Source: Dentipellis sp. KUC8613
Taxonomy: Eukaryota > Basidiomycota > Agaricomycetes > Russulales > Hericiaceae
Assembly: GCA_002286715.1 (NCBI GenBank)
Contig: NSJX01000010.1
Coordinates: 126,656-190,655, forward strand
Direction of reading: 5' to 3'
DNA length: 64,000 nucleotides
The notes below the pieces were generated by a model. The model did no database searches. It had not been told where the DNA came from and worked only from the letters and a program-made list of their open reading frames with translations. The position numbers and the translations under genes are program-made. How positions within the stretch are numbered: position 1 is the stretch's first letter; every line of letters begins with the position of its first letter. Of the stretch, positions 41,369 through 57,839 are shown one piece after another.

Positions 41369-42553
41369 GGGCGACGATGGCGGGATGGTCTGGGTCCCAT
41401 AGTCGAGCACGACCCACAGACTTTATGCAACTGCAAATGATGCAGGTCGGTGATAGGGCGACCATGCCGGCGTCGAGGAGCGACGGAACGCGTCGCCTCG
41501 CGTTGTTACTCGTCAGCTGCACCGTGCTTGCTGCCCGCTCAGCAGGAAAAAGCGGTCCGTCGCGGGTGCAGAGGATCATGCTGCGAGCACATGACGGTCA
41601 TGTTATCCACTGACTGGTGACGTAAAGAGGTCTACTGACCTTGCTCAAAAAAAGACAGCTGAAGGTTGAATTATGGTGGTATGTGAAAGGAGATGTAGAG
41701 CGCTTGAAAGAAGGGATGGGCGATGAAGAGATCAGCAGGCGAACGGGAGCGAGCAGGGACGTCGACCGCGTATTTGAAGCTGCCTGATTATCAGAGGGAA
41801 GAAAAGGGACGTGGTATATGACGTCTCTCCTCATCCTCACAAACGAATACATACGTGAACGAAGGGCATTGCGCGATGTTGACACGCATCGACGGACTAG
41901 TGCGTAGCCAACAGCATGCCTTGGACCACTTCGCTCTGTCTATCGAAATCGACATACCTTCCTGTCAAACCAGTATGGCATCCTTGACAGGTAAGTGGGC
42001 TCTGAACGATATGTTCAAGATTCTGATTCTGCTTCATCTTTGGCTTCATAATGAGGTAGGCGACGTGTAAGAATGACGCGCGAAACCTCCCGTATCAGAC
42101 GACATACACTGAGAATGCGCTTATCTTCAGGTTTCTCGCCCATAAAGCCTGTAGATTGAGAATAAAGAACGCACTTCTGAGTCACTGCTACCGAACTTCG
42201 TTGCCATTCGCTAGACATATGGGATGAAGACGTGTAGAGGTACTGAGCTGGCGCGGGATCGGTGTGAGAAGTCTCTGTACGCGATCAGGTCATCTATACC
42301 CTGCAAAAGCTACCCAAAGAATAGAGAACAAGTAAATCAATGACGGAAAGTCCTTGAACTCCGGAAGAGTCAACGATAACGGTTACAGCTGCAAGTATAA
42401 GTACGTTATAGCGAGTGAATTAGACGCCCATGTACGACGAAGACACTAGCGCCCGTTTACGTCAGCGAATCTCACCTGTGGAACGCGCAAGCCTCCTCGC
42501 GTCCATTACGCGTTTGCATCCCGCCTGTACATCCTCTCTCCCTTGCTTTTACC
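41369..42553. other. Divergent promoter region of GH28 and PRE4
   Basis: About 1.2 kb between divergently transcribed genes. No gene was recognised. Confidence 0.45.
41421..41430 (-). promoter_or_regulatory. TATA-like box of the GH28 gene
   Basis: GCATAAAGT on the minus strand about 55 bp upstream of the GH28 ATG. Weak match; position is plausible. Confidence 0.3.
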
Positions 42554-43613
42554 ATGGACCACTTTCCGACAAACTGGGGACGCCCGGTAAGCTTCAGCAA
42601 AATGTTTGGATGCCATACAATACTGAACGCAGCTGTACCATAGAGAAATGACGCGTACGACCACTACAACACGTACCCCATCCCCGTCCGTCCCCAGAAC
42701 GATGCATTCGCTGACAGTGTTCAGCATACACAGTGAGCTTACTCGCGTACATTTTGAGAGATTCACCTCACGCACTCCCGTAGACAGCCCATTGTCACTG
42801 GTACCAGTGTGCTGGGGCTTAAATACAAGGACGGTATCATGATCGCGTCAGACACACTCGGTGCGGACGTTCACACATGCCCATAGGATATCATGCTTAT
42901 ATTGATGTCAGCATCGTACGGCTCTCTCGCTCGCTTCAAGGACATCAAGCGTCTGCACCAGGTCGGCGACTTTACCGCGATTGGCGCCAGTGGCGACATG
43001 AGCGATTTCCAAGCTCTGCAGCGGGATCTCGAGAGCCTGATCATCAGTGAGGAGGTAACAGAGCAGGACGGGCACAAGCTCGGCCCCAAGGAGATTCATG
43101 AATACCTGTCGAACGTCTTCTATGGCAAGAGATGCAAGATGGACCCGTTGTGGAACTCTGTGATTGTTGGCGGATTCAAGGATGGAGAACGGTATGTCAT
43201 AGTCTGCCATAATCTGCATCCTTACTTATCTGCATCGAATCATAGCTTCTTGGCGTACGTTGACCTGCTGGGTATCACTTATACCTCGTCAACAATCGCA
43301 ACTGGCTATGGTGCCTATATCGCGCAGCCTTTGCTTCGCAAGGCGGTAGAAGGCAAGGAGGATGTCTTGACGGAGGCTGAAGCTCGCAAGATCCTTGAGG
43401 ATTGTCTGCGGGTGCTGTTCTACCGCGACGCGCGCAGCTTGGACAAGGTGAATCGCTTGCTCTCTGTATTTCATCAGACGGCTCAGTGAATGTATGTAGT
43501 ATCAAATCGCCACCGTCAATGCTTCGGGACCCTCTATCTCCGACTCAATCAAACTGGAGACATCGTGGGGCTTTGCTGAAGGAATCAGGGGTTACGGTGC
43601 TCAGACCCAGTAG
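42554..43613 (+). CDS. PRE4: Proteasome subunit beta type-7 (Pre4/PSMB4)
   Basis: Non-catalytic beta subunit of the 20S proteasome core. Six exons: 42554-42586, 42698-42732, 42784-42860, 42912-43191, 43246-43447, 43500-43613; predicted 246 aa. Seen: PIVTGTSVLGLKYKDGIMIA, ASYGSLARFKDIKRL, GASGDMSDFQ, KMDPLWNSVIVGGFKDGE, FLAYVDLLGITY, ATGYGAYIAQPLLR and LRVLFYRDARS, all typical of beta-7. The last exon reads YQIATVNASG and ends ETSWGFAEGIRGYGAQTQ, as in yeast Pre4. Without the final splice the frame would stop early at 43487-43489. The first exon has only 11 codons. Length is normal for the family. Confidence 0.95.
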
Positions 43614-43858
43614 AACAGAATCGGTTGTATCCCGTCACGATGAATGACTGTATCATATATTTGTTCTGTTTTTGACTTCGAAAGCATGAGTCTGGCAAGC
43701 ATCGCGAACACATTTCCTAAGGATGAGCACAGAAGTATCCTCAAAAGGCCCAAGCAGACGTCCGCCTTCGTCTCCCCTCTGCGTCGCCAGATGCGAAAAT
43801 GCGCTCAGATCCTAGAACCGATGGAATCTGACTGAGCTAAGGAATGGTTCGCGAGAAT

Positions 43859-45463
43859 TTAGCAAAACTCACAGCAAGGCCAGCGCGATGCCGGGTTTAC
43901 GCCAATGTATTTTACGATAGGCACTATGGCCTTCACCGCCTCCACCCAGTCATGATCGCATTTTCCATACGAACTGAGATCCAACGTTTTAATAGGTACG
44001 CCACGTGCCTTGCGCTCGACCAAAGTCATCTTTAATTGATCCAACACCGGCTGGTCATCGTGGCGCAGGTCATCATGGCGCGAAAGGAACGGTTTCCGAA
44101 GAATCAAAGTGTGGAGTTTGGGGAAAGCATCGATGGGCGTGCCCGCTTTGATGACGCTCAGAAGGCCCGCGAGACCCTCCAACAAGACGATGATTTCAGA
44201 GGCGTTGGCACACGCCTCGCCAATGATAGAGCGCCAGTTCTCGTCGTCCACGCGCCCGTTCACTTCCAATGTATGGATGTTGTCCAGCTTTGCGACTGCG
44301 AAAAATGTGCGGAGCAGGCATAGCGTATGCGTCCAATCACGCTCGTGACCAGGATGGGTCCAATCAATCGAGAACTCTCCTGACGGCTTGGACCAGTGTC
44401 CCTCTGTTGGTAACCATGGAGAAGTCAGGACCGACACAAAAGGCTCCTCGTAGTCGGTTGCGTACGTCGTAACTGCGATGTAGCGGGGACGGCCTTGCGT
44501 GTGTCGAGTGATGATGGAGATGATAGCATCTGTCTCCTGAACCAACGAAAGGTCGCATGTGCAGGATATTTTGACGGAAGCTGTTGCTGGATACTCCAGG
44601 TGGTGCAATAGAGCGGAACAATTTAGGAGAGGTCCGGAGAGCTGTAGCGCGTCGAGTTCCGAGAGCGACACACTCCTTCGAGAATTGGTGACGGAATCCT
44701 GGAGACGGCTAGCTGGCAGCATACCATACAGCCAGAGGTCCCCGAGATGGGGCATCTTGTCCAGCGTGTCGAGAAGTTCTGTCATTGAAGGATAGGCTAG
44801 CGGCGGCGGGAACCCCGTAAAAGTCTCAACGTCAATGTTGACATAGAGCTCGGTGAGATTCGCGAAAATTGTCGAGGTCCAAGGGATGCAGACGTTGTTC
44901 AGGTCAAGGTAGCGCAATTTAGGCGAAACTCTGGAAAATATGTCCTCAGGGGCAATGGACCCTGTGGCTGACATGGATGAGTCTAGAGAGAGAGCGGTGA
45001 GCATGGGAGCCGGTTCGACGAGATGGGGGAGCAGGTCATTCAAGAAGGACTCGGTCATCCCAGTGATATTGAGTTCCGAGATGTGTGAGATGTGCTCTAG
45101 AATATCCCGACGCAAACGATCGCTTGGGACGTCGGGTTGAACGTAGCAGTCGATGGTGAGAGGGACTCTCTGCGAGCGGAGAATCATCTCGTGCGCCCAT
45201 CTGTGGCCAAAGTTCACGTCGATTCTGGACCATAGCGACGCGGTCTCCAGTGCGACCCGACGCCAATGCCTGCAGGTGTGGGTGATATGGAGCCATCCCA
45301 ACAAGCACCCAGTGGGTGGGTCCTTGTTCGGCACTAGAACCCTCTTCGGTCTATCGACGACTGCCAGTTCACGGAATATGAGTGCGAGCAACTCGTTCGG
45401 AAGGTCTGCAATCCCGCTAGGCGATCTAAAGTTCTCGAGAGCTTGCACCGAAGCCTGATCCAT
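43859..45463 (-). CDS. F-box protein (basidiomycete LRR-like type)
   Basis: Single exon, 534 aa. An F-box lies at about residues 16-70 (IADLPNELLALIF, then LHITHTCRHWRRVALETASLW), followed by irregular leucine-rich segments (LRYLDLNNVCIP, LDALQLSGPLLN, LHTLEVNG, IKTLDLSSYG). Such proteins recruit substrates to SCF ubiquitin ligases through Skp1 and form very large families in Agaricomycetes. The target is unknown. The start is the first ATG of the frame, directly before the conserved N-terminus. It overlaps nothing and ends 245 bp from the convergent PRE4 gene. Confidence 0.88.
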   Translation of the reverse strand: MDQASVQALENFRSPSGIADLPNELLALIFRELAVVDRPKRVLVPNKDPPTGCLLGWLHITHTCRHWRRVALETASLWSRIDVNFGHRWAHEMILRSQRVPLTIDCYVQPDVPSDRLRRDILEHISHISELNITGMTESFLNDLLPHLVEPAPMLTALSLDSSMSATGSIAPEDIFSRVSPKLRYLDLNNVCIPWTSTIFANLTELYVNIDVETFTGFPPPLAYPSMTELLDTLDKMPHLGDLWLYGMLPASRLQDSVTNSRRSVSLSELDALQLSGPLLNCSALLHHLEYPATASVKISCTCDLSLVQETDAIISIITRHTQGRPRYIAVTTYATDYEEPFVSVLTSPWLPTEGHWSKPSGEFSIDWTHPGHERDWTHTLCLLRTFFAVAKLDNIHTLEVNGRVDDENWRSIIGEACANASEIIVLLEGLAGLLSVIKAGTPIDAFPKLHTLILRKPFLSRHDDLRHDDQPVLDQLKMTLVERKARGVPIKTLDLSSYGKCDHDWVEAVKAIVPIVKYIGVNPASRWPCCEFC

Positions 45464-46995
45464 GCTAGTTCGATGATTATCTAGCTAACTTCGGGTTGTC
45501 AAACGTCTACTTGGAAGAGGCGAGGAGATGTCATGGTTCTTCTTACTATTTCTTATCAGGTTCCTTTACCTGAGATTGTGGCACGTTTCAACGCGAAACA
45601 ATCGCGTCGACCTGAGTCGAGACTCGCCGGAGTTCTTGAGTTCTTGAGAGTTAAATCCCCTATAAATTTAGATCAGCTTTTTCGGAGCAGGATTAAAATC
45701 GTATTCTGATCCCAAAAGTCATACCCTGCCAATGCCCTATAGTTGCTAACATGCAACAAACATCACGGCTTCACGTTCGCTGCGGGTGCTCTCGGCGGTC
45801 CGGCGGAGGCTCAGAACTTATGGGCGCTTATGTTGGCGCCGAAGACACCCATCACCAAAGGCCTTTCGGTGACATAATCGCTGACATTTTCAAGTCGGCA
45901 AACCAACATCTGCTCAACACGAGTAGACAGTGATAGACATCGGCGGTGCCCGTAAGTACGCGTCACCTTGAGAATGGCGTTCCAGCTGAGCCCGTGAGTC
46001 CAGCACAGTTTGACTGCAACGCTCACCCTATGTTCTCTAGAGGGATCAAAGTATAGAGGGCTCAATATATCAAATAGTCAACAACTTGAGCGGAAAGATA
46101 AAAAACATGGAGAACGATGAGGTTCAGGGTGGGTAGGTCTCATATGCGTCCTACATGTACCGACGGGCGAAGACGTACTAACTTCGGTAAAGTTACGCAA
46201 TCCTAGCTATGGGGGCATCCCAGAATATCCCTTGAGCCCTGTTGAAGTCAAGCTATATCGAATTCAGAGTGAATTCCTTCTTGGTCGAAGTTGTGACTGG
46301 GATCAAGGCAAGCCCTCTTTGCACTAAGCCAAGTCTATCTCACTAACTACCACGAACTACGGAAGTGGTCAAGTGAGCTGTCTCGCTGAGACTACAAAAG
46401 CGTCGTTTCAATCGGTGAAAACAGCAGCCTGCTTTGCCTGCGATTGTTGTCAGCGTTGATGACAGCCGACGGTCCGACTGAAATCATCTGGTATTATGTA
46501 CTCAAGTGAGCAATATTAATGGCGTGCGATTTCGCTTCGACTATTCAACTACTTCGGCAGCTTGGCTGAAGGATCGGTGCGGCAAACACTCGAGTGCATG
46601 GAGTATGTCGTAAGCAACATGCACTCATATGGCTCGGTGCGATTTCCTAAAATTTCCAGCTCTATGCACACAGGGATATACGGGCACAACGTCGTGTACG
46701 AGTAAATGCCATTCAAGAATCATGGCCTGAATCCGAAGCTATCTTTCTTCAATTATGTTCTTTGGATGTCCTGTACTCGTCTTCGGCTCACTGTCCGCAC
46801 AAAAAAAGGCTCTCTGAAATGTGTACTCTTGGCTTCTAGGCCCAGGAGATGTCGATGAGCCCCTAGCGGGCCTCCTGACAAATCAGGTTCTCAATATACG
46901 CGGAGTTCAAGGTCTCATATATGTAGGGAACGATGGGAGCCCTGCGTCTCCCTCGTAAACTACCTGTCCTCAACCCCTGCGTTTCATACACCAAG
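45464..46995. other. Intergenic, no gene recognised
   Basis: About 1.5 kb between divergent genes (F-box and MFS). It is more AT-rich than its neighbours. No open frame of interest and no repeat recognised. Confidence 0.45.
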
Positions 46996-49246
46996 ATGGC
47001 GTCGGGCATACCGAGCCACGCGAGCACGATAATCGAGGAACCGAGGGTTGAACGCAGCGAAGCCGGCAAAGAAGGTGACGCCGATCTGGAGGATTCAGAA
47101 AACGATGAAATAATCCTCGTCGGGTTCTCAGAAAACGACCCTCTGGATCCAAAGGTGCGCCGTCGTCTTATAACACCCTATCTCGACTGATTCTGATTGA
47201 TGTCCGTAGACATGGTCCAGCTTGTATCGCTGGTGTATTACTGTGGTCGGCGGCATACTGGTGCTGAATGCGTAAGTGCGACGTTAACCTTCGCGCGCCA
47301 TTAGAAAGCTGAATCGTGCGTTAGTACATTCGCGAGGTCTGCTCCAGCGGGTGTTCTGCCGCAGATGATGGAGCAATTCGGCATGGGCACGGAAGTAGCC
47401 ACACTGACCATCTCCCTTTTCACGGCTGGTTATTGCGTTGGTCCTATAGTCTGGGGTCCGCTCTCTGAACAAGTGCGGCTAGTATCTCAAGAAATCCTAT
47501 CTTCCTAACGTCGTCTCGTTTAGGTCGGTCGTCGTCCTGTTTTCCTCGCGACGTTCTTTGTGTACACGGTGAGTGCTCCCATTGACCTGAAAATCTAGTG
47601 CTGATCGTCACGTTGAAACTAGGGTTTCCAAGTTGGCTGTGCCCTCTCGAAGAACACGGCCTCCATTCTCGTATTTCGCTTTTTGGGGGGCGCATTTGCA
47701 GCGGCGCCATTGACGAACAGCGGGTACGTCTCTTTCGGACGAAAATGCGCCGCAGGCCGCGAGTATCTTCGTTCTGATCCGATTCGCAGAGCTGTCCTCG
47801 GGGACATATGGGACGCGAAAACGCGCGGCAGAGCCATGGTGATATTTGCCGTGACGCCCTTTGCTGGCCCAGCTCTAGGACCAACGGTTGCCGGGTGGAT
47901 AGCCACCGCTGGCGTTTCATGGAGATGGATCTTCTGGGTGCTTACTATCTTTGTGAGTCCCTGTTGCCTTCCTTCAAGATGCCTCGTCTGACTGAGTTGC
48001 AGTCAGGCGTGTGTTTTTTCATGATTTTCTTCCAACTACCAGAGACATGCGTGAGCACCCGTTTGGTTTAATCCCCATATCGTCAAAGACTTGACACTAT
48101 CTTTCCCCAAGCCCTAAGATCCTTGTGTCAAAGGCTCAAAGACTCCGTAAGGGCACTGGAGATGACCGATTCCGCGCGCCGATGGAAATGCAGGATCTAA
48201 ATCTCGCGCAGATAGCAGAAAGAGTTTTAGCAAAGCCCTTCCAGATCCTGTTTTCAGAACCAGTTCTGATTGCAGTGAATCTTTACATGAGCGTATGTAG
48301 ACCACGGCATTTTGATCCACCTCGGCTGACCTCCAGCAGTTTCTGTCTGGCTGCCTCTACTTGCTATTTGAAGCGTATCCCATCGTTTTCACTGAAGGGC
48401 ATCATTTCAGCGCCGGTGAGTGGTGCTCTGCGGGAAGATTAGTTTGATTCAGGACGAGCCGCATCGTCAGGTGTCTCGGGCTTAATGTTCCTCCCAATTT
48501 TCATCGGCGGTGTTCTCGGCGTTATAGCAGTAAGCCCGACGGATATCCTTCTTACCATTTATGCTTACCAATTCCTACCAGTACCTTGTGTTCTTCGAAT
48601 CTCGCTACGAAAAGCTTATGGTGCAGTACGCCCCAGAGCCTGTACCGGCAGAAGGCCGATTGGAGATGACGATGCTCGGGGCGCCTCTCTTCGCAATCTC
48701 CTTCTTCTGGTTCGGTTGGACGTCATACCCTTCGATCTCGTTCTGGTCGCCGATGCTTGCGGGCGGTATGATGGGGCTTGGGATTTTCTGCATTTTCGTA
48801 CGTCCGTTTTACCTCATGACTCATCAATATCTAATAGCTCAGTGTAGTGTTTTCCACAGCTCTCCCTCTTCAACTATGTCATTGACATGTACCTCTTCGC
48901 TGCGGCCTCCGCGCTGGTATCCCTGACGGTCTGCCGGAGCATATTCAGTGCAGTGTTTCCGGTGAGCGCAGCGGCCCTATTAGATACTGCGATCCATGCT
49001 CAAAGAGACGTCGCTAGCTATTCGCACGCCAGATGTTCGTCGCGCTCAACCCCCGATGAGCCTCAACGTTGTTGGGGTGCATCGCCGTCCTTCTGATGCC
49101 GATACCATTCGTCTTCCGAAGGTAAGATACTCTAGGGTCTCCGAGCCAGCTGTGTTCTGACACAATACAGGTACGGTGCTTACTTGCGGTCGAAATCCAA
49201 GTATGTGCCAGTCAAAACCGTGATGCCTGCGATGATAGAGAAGTAG
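46996..49246 (+). pseudogene. MFS drug-type transporter (DHA1-like) with a premature stop
   Basis: Fourteen exons reconstruct a major facilitator protein: 46996-47154, 47210-47271, 47325-47472, 47524-47568, 47623-47723, 47790-47952, 48003-48050, 48119-48292, 48340-48415, 48471-48529, 48582-48797, 48860-48961, 49018-49121, 49171-49246 (511 codons). Seen: an acidic N-terminal tail, TM1 (YRWCITVVGGILVLN), the MFS motif GPLSEQVGRRP, GDIWDAKTRGRAM, LPET, YLLFEAYPIVFTEGHHF and FGWTSYPSI. In exon 13 the codon after FVALNPR, usually Trp in this family, is TGA at 49057-49059 (codon 465). The remaining 46 codons stay open and keep family features (LLGCIAVLLMPIPFVF, YGAYLRSKSKYVP). A translated product would lack the last transmembrane helix. 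Either a recent nonsense mutation or a base error; exon 9 could start three bases earlier. Confidence 0.8.
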
Positions 49247-50045
49247 AGGGCACTTCACACCCTACGGGCGCCATGTTCGCAAAGTCTGCTCTTGCTTTGT
49301 GCTTTCGTTTATATTACATATGCTTTCCCTCTTATATGCTTTTGTTGACTCACGATTTCTCGTAATGTTTGGTTGTCGCATCATCACCCTACAGGTTCAC
49401 GGTTCGTAGATTGGCTGACAATATACCACATGGCTCGCACTCTTTGCGTTCGGAGAACTCGCGTCGCAGCCGTGTTGAATCGGCTTGATATATGCAACTT
49501 TACATGGCGGTACTCGAGAACATTCGTACATCTAGCTGCTGTCGAATGTATAGGTGATTGCTTTGACTGGCCAGGCTGCCGGGCCGGCTGGCGACCCAGC
49601 ACTATCCCTGAGTTTACTGTCACTGCCCAAGACCAGATATTTCGAATTCGGTAAACAAACACTTGTTCAGCGCGAGCTACTCATAGACAAGAGGCATATC
49701 CACTATATTTGGGAAAGCATAGCCGAGATGAATAGGCGATCCCATGGAGACTTTTGCGCCGCACAGCGCGGCAGCCGTACTCACTACCAGGTAATCAGCC
49801 GGCGTAGGGTATTTTTTAAGAATCTACTATATCGCGAACTAGGGTATTACTACTGCTAAAGACTCGGACTCAGAGGCACATGCATTGTATGGATACAGTA
49901 AGTTGATGTAAGTAGACTAGGACCATAGACTAAGTATTGCGTGAAGAATGCAGAATTAGACTCGGAGAGTTCATGAAGATGCAAGGGTGCGAGCCGAGTG
50001 ATTGAAAAAGGAGAGTTACGGTATCAGTAAGTATACGGTCTACGA
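49247..50045. other. Intergenic, no gene recognised
   Basis: About 800 bp between convergent genes; no feature seen beyond probable 3' UTRs. Confidence 0.4.
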
Positions 50046-52133
50046 TTACGAAGGCGAGAGAGGAGAGAACGAGATGGGGGAGGCGAGGCTCTCCTCGTAC
50101 GGCGGGGGCAGCTCCTGCAGGAACGCGGCGTCGCGGTGCTGGATCACGACCGTGTCGCGCCCGGCGCGGTCCTGCACCCACGACTCGCGCACGGCGCCGC
50201 GGGGGAACACGAGGTCGCCCGGCTGCACGCTGAGCATCGACCGCGCGCGGGACAGGGGCGCGGTATTGCGGGGGCGGTTGTGGTTGTGGACGGTCAGCCC
50301 CGCGTGCGCCGGCATCGTGCCCGAGCGCCGCATGTCGCCCGTAGAGCGCACGGAGCGGAGCTGCTGCGCGGTGCGTGGGTGGTCACCTGCCTCTTGTGCC
50401 TTGCGCAAGGCCGCGCGGGACGGGGAAGCTTGAGGAGGCGAGGGGAGGGGCCGTGGGGAGATGGGGGTGGGGGAGAAGGCGGGCGTGGGACTCCTGCTGC
50501 TGCTAGTGTAGGTGGAATTAGAGGTGCGATAGTGAAGGTTCGTGGCGAGGCTCAGGGGAGCGATGGGTGGCGGTGAGGGGACGTGAGGGCGAATCGGAGG
50601 CGTGGGGATTAGGAATGGACGCGGGATCGTATCAGGCGTGGGCGACCTTGATGGTGGGGCTGGGGATGAGAGACGAGATGGAGGATCCCGACGCAAGGGA
50701 CTTGGCGACAGGGGCGACAGTGGGCGGTTCCCTGCTGATATGTCAAGCACGTCTGCGGCTCGAGAGGGGTACCCGAAGGGTTTGAAGACCGGTGTAGGCG
50801 CGATGACATATGGCGAGCACGGAGAGCTCGCGCGCGGGGCGGTTTCAGAGCTCGCTCGAGACACAGGAGAATCGAATGTCCACGCCGCCCTGTCCTCGTT
50901 GAGGTCGAGCTTTGACGTGCGCCGGGAGACGATGATGGTCTGCTCATCCGCCCACGCCCGCGGAAGGATGTCCTGGCCGTCCATCATGTTCCTGGCCTTG
51001 ATGGCCCGTCGGCGCAGGAAGAGGAAGAGCAGGGCCAGGCAGAGAAGGAGGATTCCGACAGCTGCGCCCAAACAGGCACCGACGATGGCGATGATGTGAT
51101 GTTTGTCCGACACATTTTGGGCAGTCGTGAAGCCAATTGGGACTTCGTCGACAGACCCGGCGGAAGACACGCCAGGGCAGCTTGCGCCTGAGGAAAGAGT
51201 ATCAACAAGAATGGTCCGTGCTGCCCAATTTCCCGCCCTGGAGGAAGCGGGGTTAGCTCGGAAGTTCATGGTGTGCTAAAAAGGCTACTGACGCATCGCT
51301 CATGGAAACTGCATTGCGAAGGCGCAAAATCAACAACATGATGCATAGCGAAAGCAAACAGAAATCTTACCCAGAAGAGCAGTACTTGACGCGGCATGGT
51401 TTATATAGGAGAAAGAATCGTCTTCCGGGGCCAGCGTGAAGTTCGACGTGGCAGAACCAACCTCGGCGATCGAAACGGTGTACGGGCGAACACCACCGCT
51501 CATTGTCAGACCCAGTGACTGACACGTCGAGAGCCCTTTGGTCACGTTTGCCGATAGAACCGGTCGGGTAGACGGACTCGGGACAGAAGAAAGACACGAC
51601 GGAGACCCACCGCCTGTGATGAGTCATGAGCAACGAGAATAGCAGCAGAAGTGTAATGTGTACCGGAAACACCGTACACCGACGGTAGAACACCTCCGCT
51701 GTTACCCTCAGAATCAACGAGACTGAGCACCAACTGCGATCCTGATGAATCAGTCGGTGAGCTATGTAATATAACGAGACCATCTGATGCAGCCCTACCT
51801 GTTGGATGGTTGACCCGCCAGCTGAAATTGTCGCCGTCCATGTCGATAGGACTGACTGTGGTCAACCCGTCTAGCTCATATGCGACCATGAAATACGGAG
51901 GTCGTCCGACACTAGATAAGTTGCTGGCAAGAGGCTCGATAGCAATCCCCACGGTACCGCACGGAACAAGGCTTGGCTAATATTTCCGGACAGTCAGCGG
52001 TGATGAAACTTGAATGTAAAAGAGTCAATCGCACATCTCCAGTCAACGACCACTGAAACACTACATCCTGGGCAACGCACTGCATGACGATCATACTGGA
52101 CATGAGGACAAGAGAAAGCCAGAGTAAGGACAT
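50046..52133 (-). CDS. Single-pass membrane protein with Pro/Ser-rich cytoplasmic tail
   Basis: Predicted 601 aa from six exons: 52133-52035, 51976-51799, 51741-51664, 51613-51371, 51308-51293, 51237-50046. A signal peptide (MSLLWLSLVLMSSMIVMQCVAQ) is followed by about 230 extracellular residues with two related beta-type units, including TGSQLVLSLVDSEGNSGGV and VSMSDAAGNWAAR. One transmembrane helix lies at about 253-277 (IVGACLGAAVGILLLCLALLF) before RRR. The 320-residue tail is rich in Pro, Ser and Arg with SPxP repeats and ends near PPPYEESLASP, a PY-type motif that could bind WW-domain ubiquitin ligases. Such architectures are common in Agaricomycetes, but no function is known. Exon 5 is a 16-nt microexon; it is needed to keep the VSMSDAAGNW frame. 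Confidence 0.78.
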
Positions 52134-53677
52134 GATGACTAGGTGCCTCGTTAGAGCTGTCGGAAAAGTGAGGTCCGAGCGGGCGAGTAGCAAGCTCAGG
52201 CAAGGGCGATATATATAAGAGTCATAGGCGCGCTGCCCGGAGACAGAAGCAAGGGAACGCTGGAGTCCGTACCTGTCGAAACGCCAAAGACGCCCACGAT
52301 CGCTAAGGTGATGGAAGATATGCCAATAGAGGACATAGTGGGCACTACGGAATGCCGTTGAAACGCCGAAGACACCAGTTGAGCAATTGGGAACGCCCGA
52401 CGTGCAAAGCGTCCGGAGGGCGAATCTACCCGCGGGCACCACACACCGAGCGTGAGCAGGTGGTTATCAACAGATGTGAAGTCACCAAGTGCATTTCAGC
52501 CACTACGGATCACCATCTCTAGTACCACCGTCTAGACATGATGAAGGCGAAAGTGACTCTGAAGCGACGTCGGTAGAGCGTTCATGGGAATGCAGGCGCC
52601 TAAGGATCGAGAACGCAAACCCGATTCCCTTTCATGGCGCTACATGTGAACGTCGGAGCGCTCATACATCCTCCGAGGATGGCGGTGCAGAAGCACACGA
52701 GTCTCTCCTGAAACCAAATGAAGACACGGCTCCAGCAATCCCCGACATATTTAGCGCATGGAACCAGCCATGAGGCAGAGGATCTACGACAAAGATAGGA
52801 CCATCTCAGAAGATGCCCCGATATTAAGGGCCCGCTGGAGGGCAGGTGGGTGTGGAAGGGTTGGAATATGACATACCGCGAAACCTTCATGCCCAGCCAC
52901 TACAAGCTTCATTCCTTGCGCGTCTTGCATGCCTTCTTCTAAATTAGCGATACAGAGAGGGTGACGCGCTTCATGCCAACAGAAATGCAGGATTTGCAAG
53001 CGCAGTTGCCAAGGCGTTGCGTATCGGGGATTTGTGCCGTTTTGGACTTTCAATTATACTTCGTCACGCCTGTGGCCATATGGATGCTTGTTCGAGCTGA
53101 ATGTCGTTCAGTGGCGTACTTATGAGTGGCAAGCCTATTTACCATCAATTTCATTGTTTTAGGGAGGTGGCCGCTTTGATAAGTCCAACGCTTATCAGAT
53201 AACGAAGTCTTTACAGCCACCGGACCTTGCCGACCGATTTCCGGCCGGCCTCGGTTCTCCCTCTCCTCACTATACCTCTAGGCCACCACTCGACGAGCTA
53301 AAAAATGGGACATCAGCGTAGAGACACCACCATATGAGATACTCAGGCTTGATCATTTCTCGCAAATAGCTGCATGTGAACTGGCGCAAACATGGGTCGA
53401 AAAGCATCGTATGACATAAGCCGATGGCCGGTCTGGATTGGGGCTCCGAGTTCTGGCCGGGCGGTGAGCAAGCCTAGGGTCCTCCAGGCAATCGCTGAGG
53501 CTTGTCGTCGTCCGACGCGCTCACCTCTTGTTCACAACCACCCCATCTCAACACCCACTGAACATATCTACGACTGGCCGAGCTTATCACGCTTTCTCGG
53601 CGAACCAGGGGCCGCACTTGACTTACGAATCCGGCGACCTGTCCTGAAATTACACTGCGCAGCTCTCGTTTACAACA
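52134..53677. other. Intergenic, no gene recognised
   Basis: About 1.5 kb of divergent promoter region between the membrane-protein gene and the demethylase gene. A 20-bp motif near 52274 recurs imperfectly near 52358 (GAAACGCC[A/G]AAGAC). No gene seen. Confidence 0.45.

Positions 53678-57839
<4,162 letters not shown>

Noticed and set aside
42893..43489. Proteasome subunit ending in LLSVFHQTAQ
   Set aside because: That ending is intron sequence; splicing at 43447/43500 gives the conserved beta-7 C-terminus.
51542..51952. Unspliced reading of the membrane-protein ectodomain
   Set aside because: Removing 51798-51742 joins NHPT to GSQLVLSLVD in frame, which fits the protein's own repeat pattern better.
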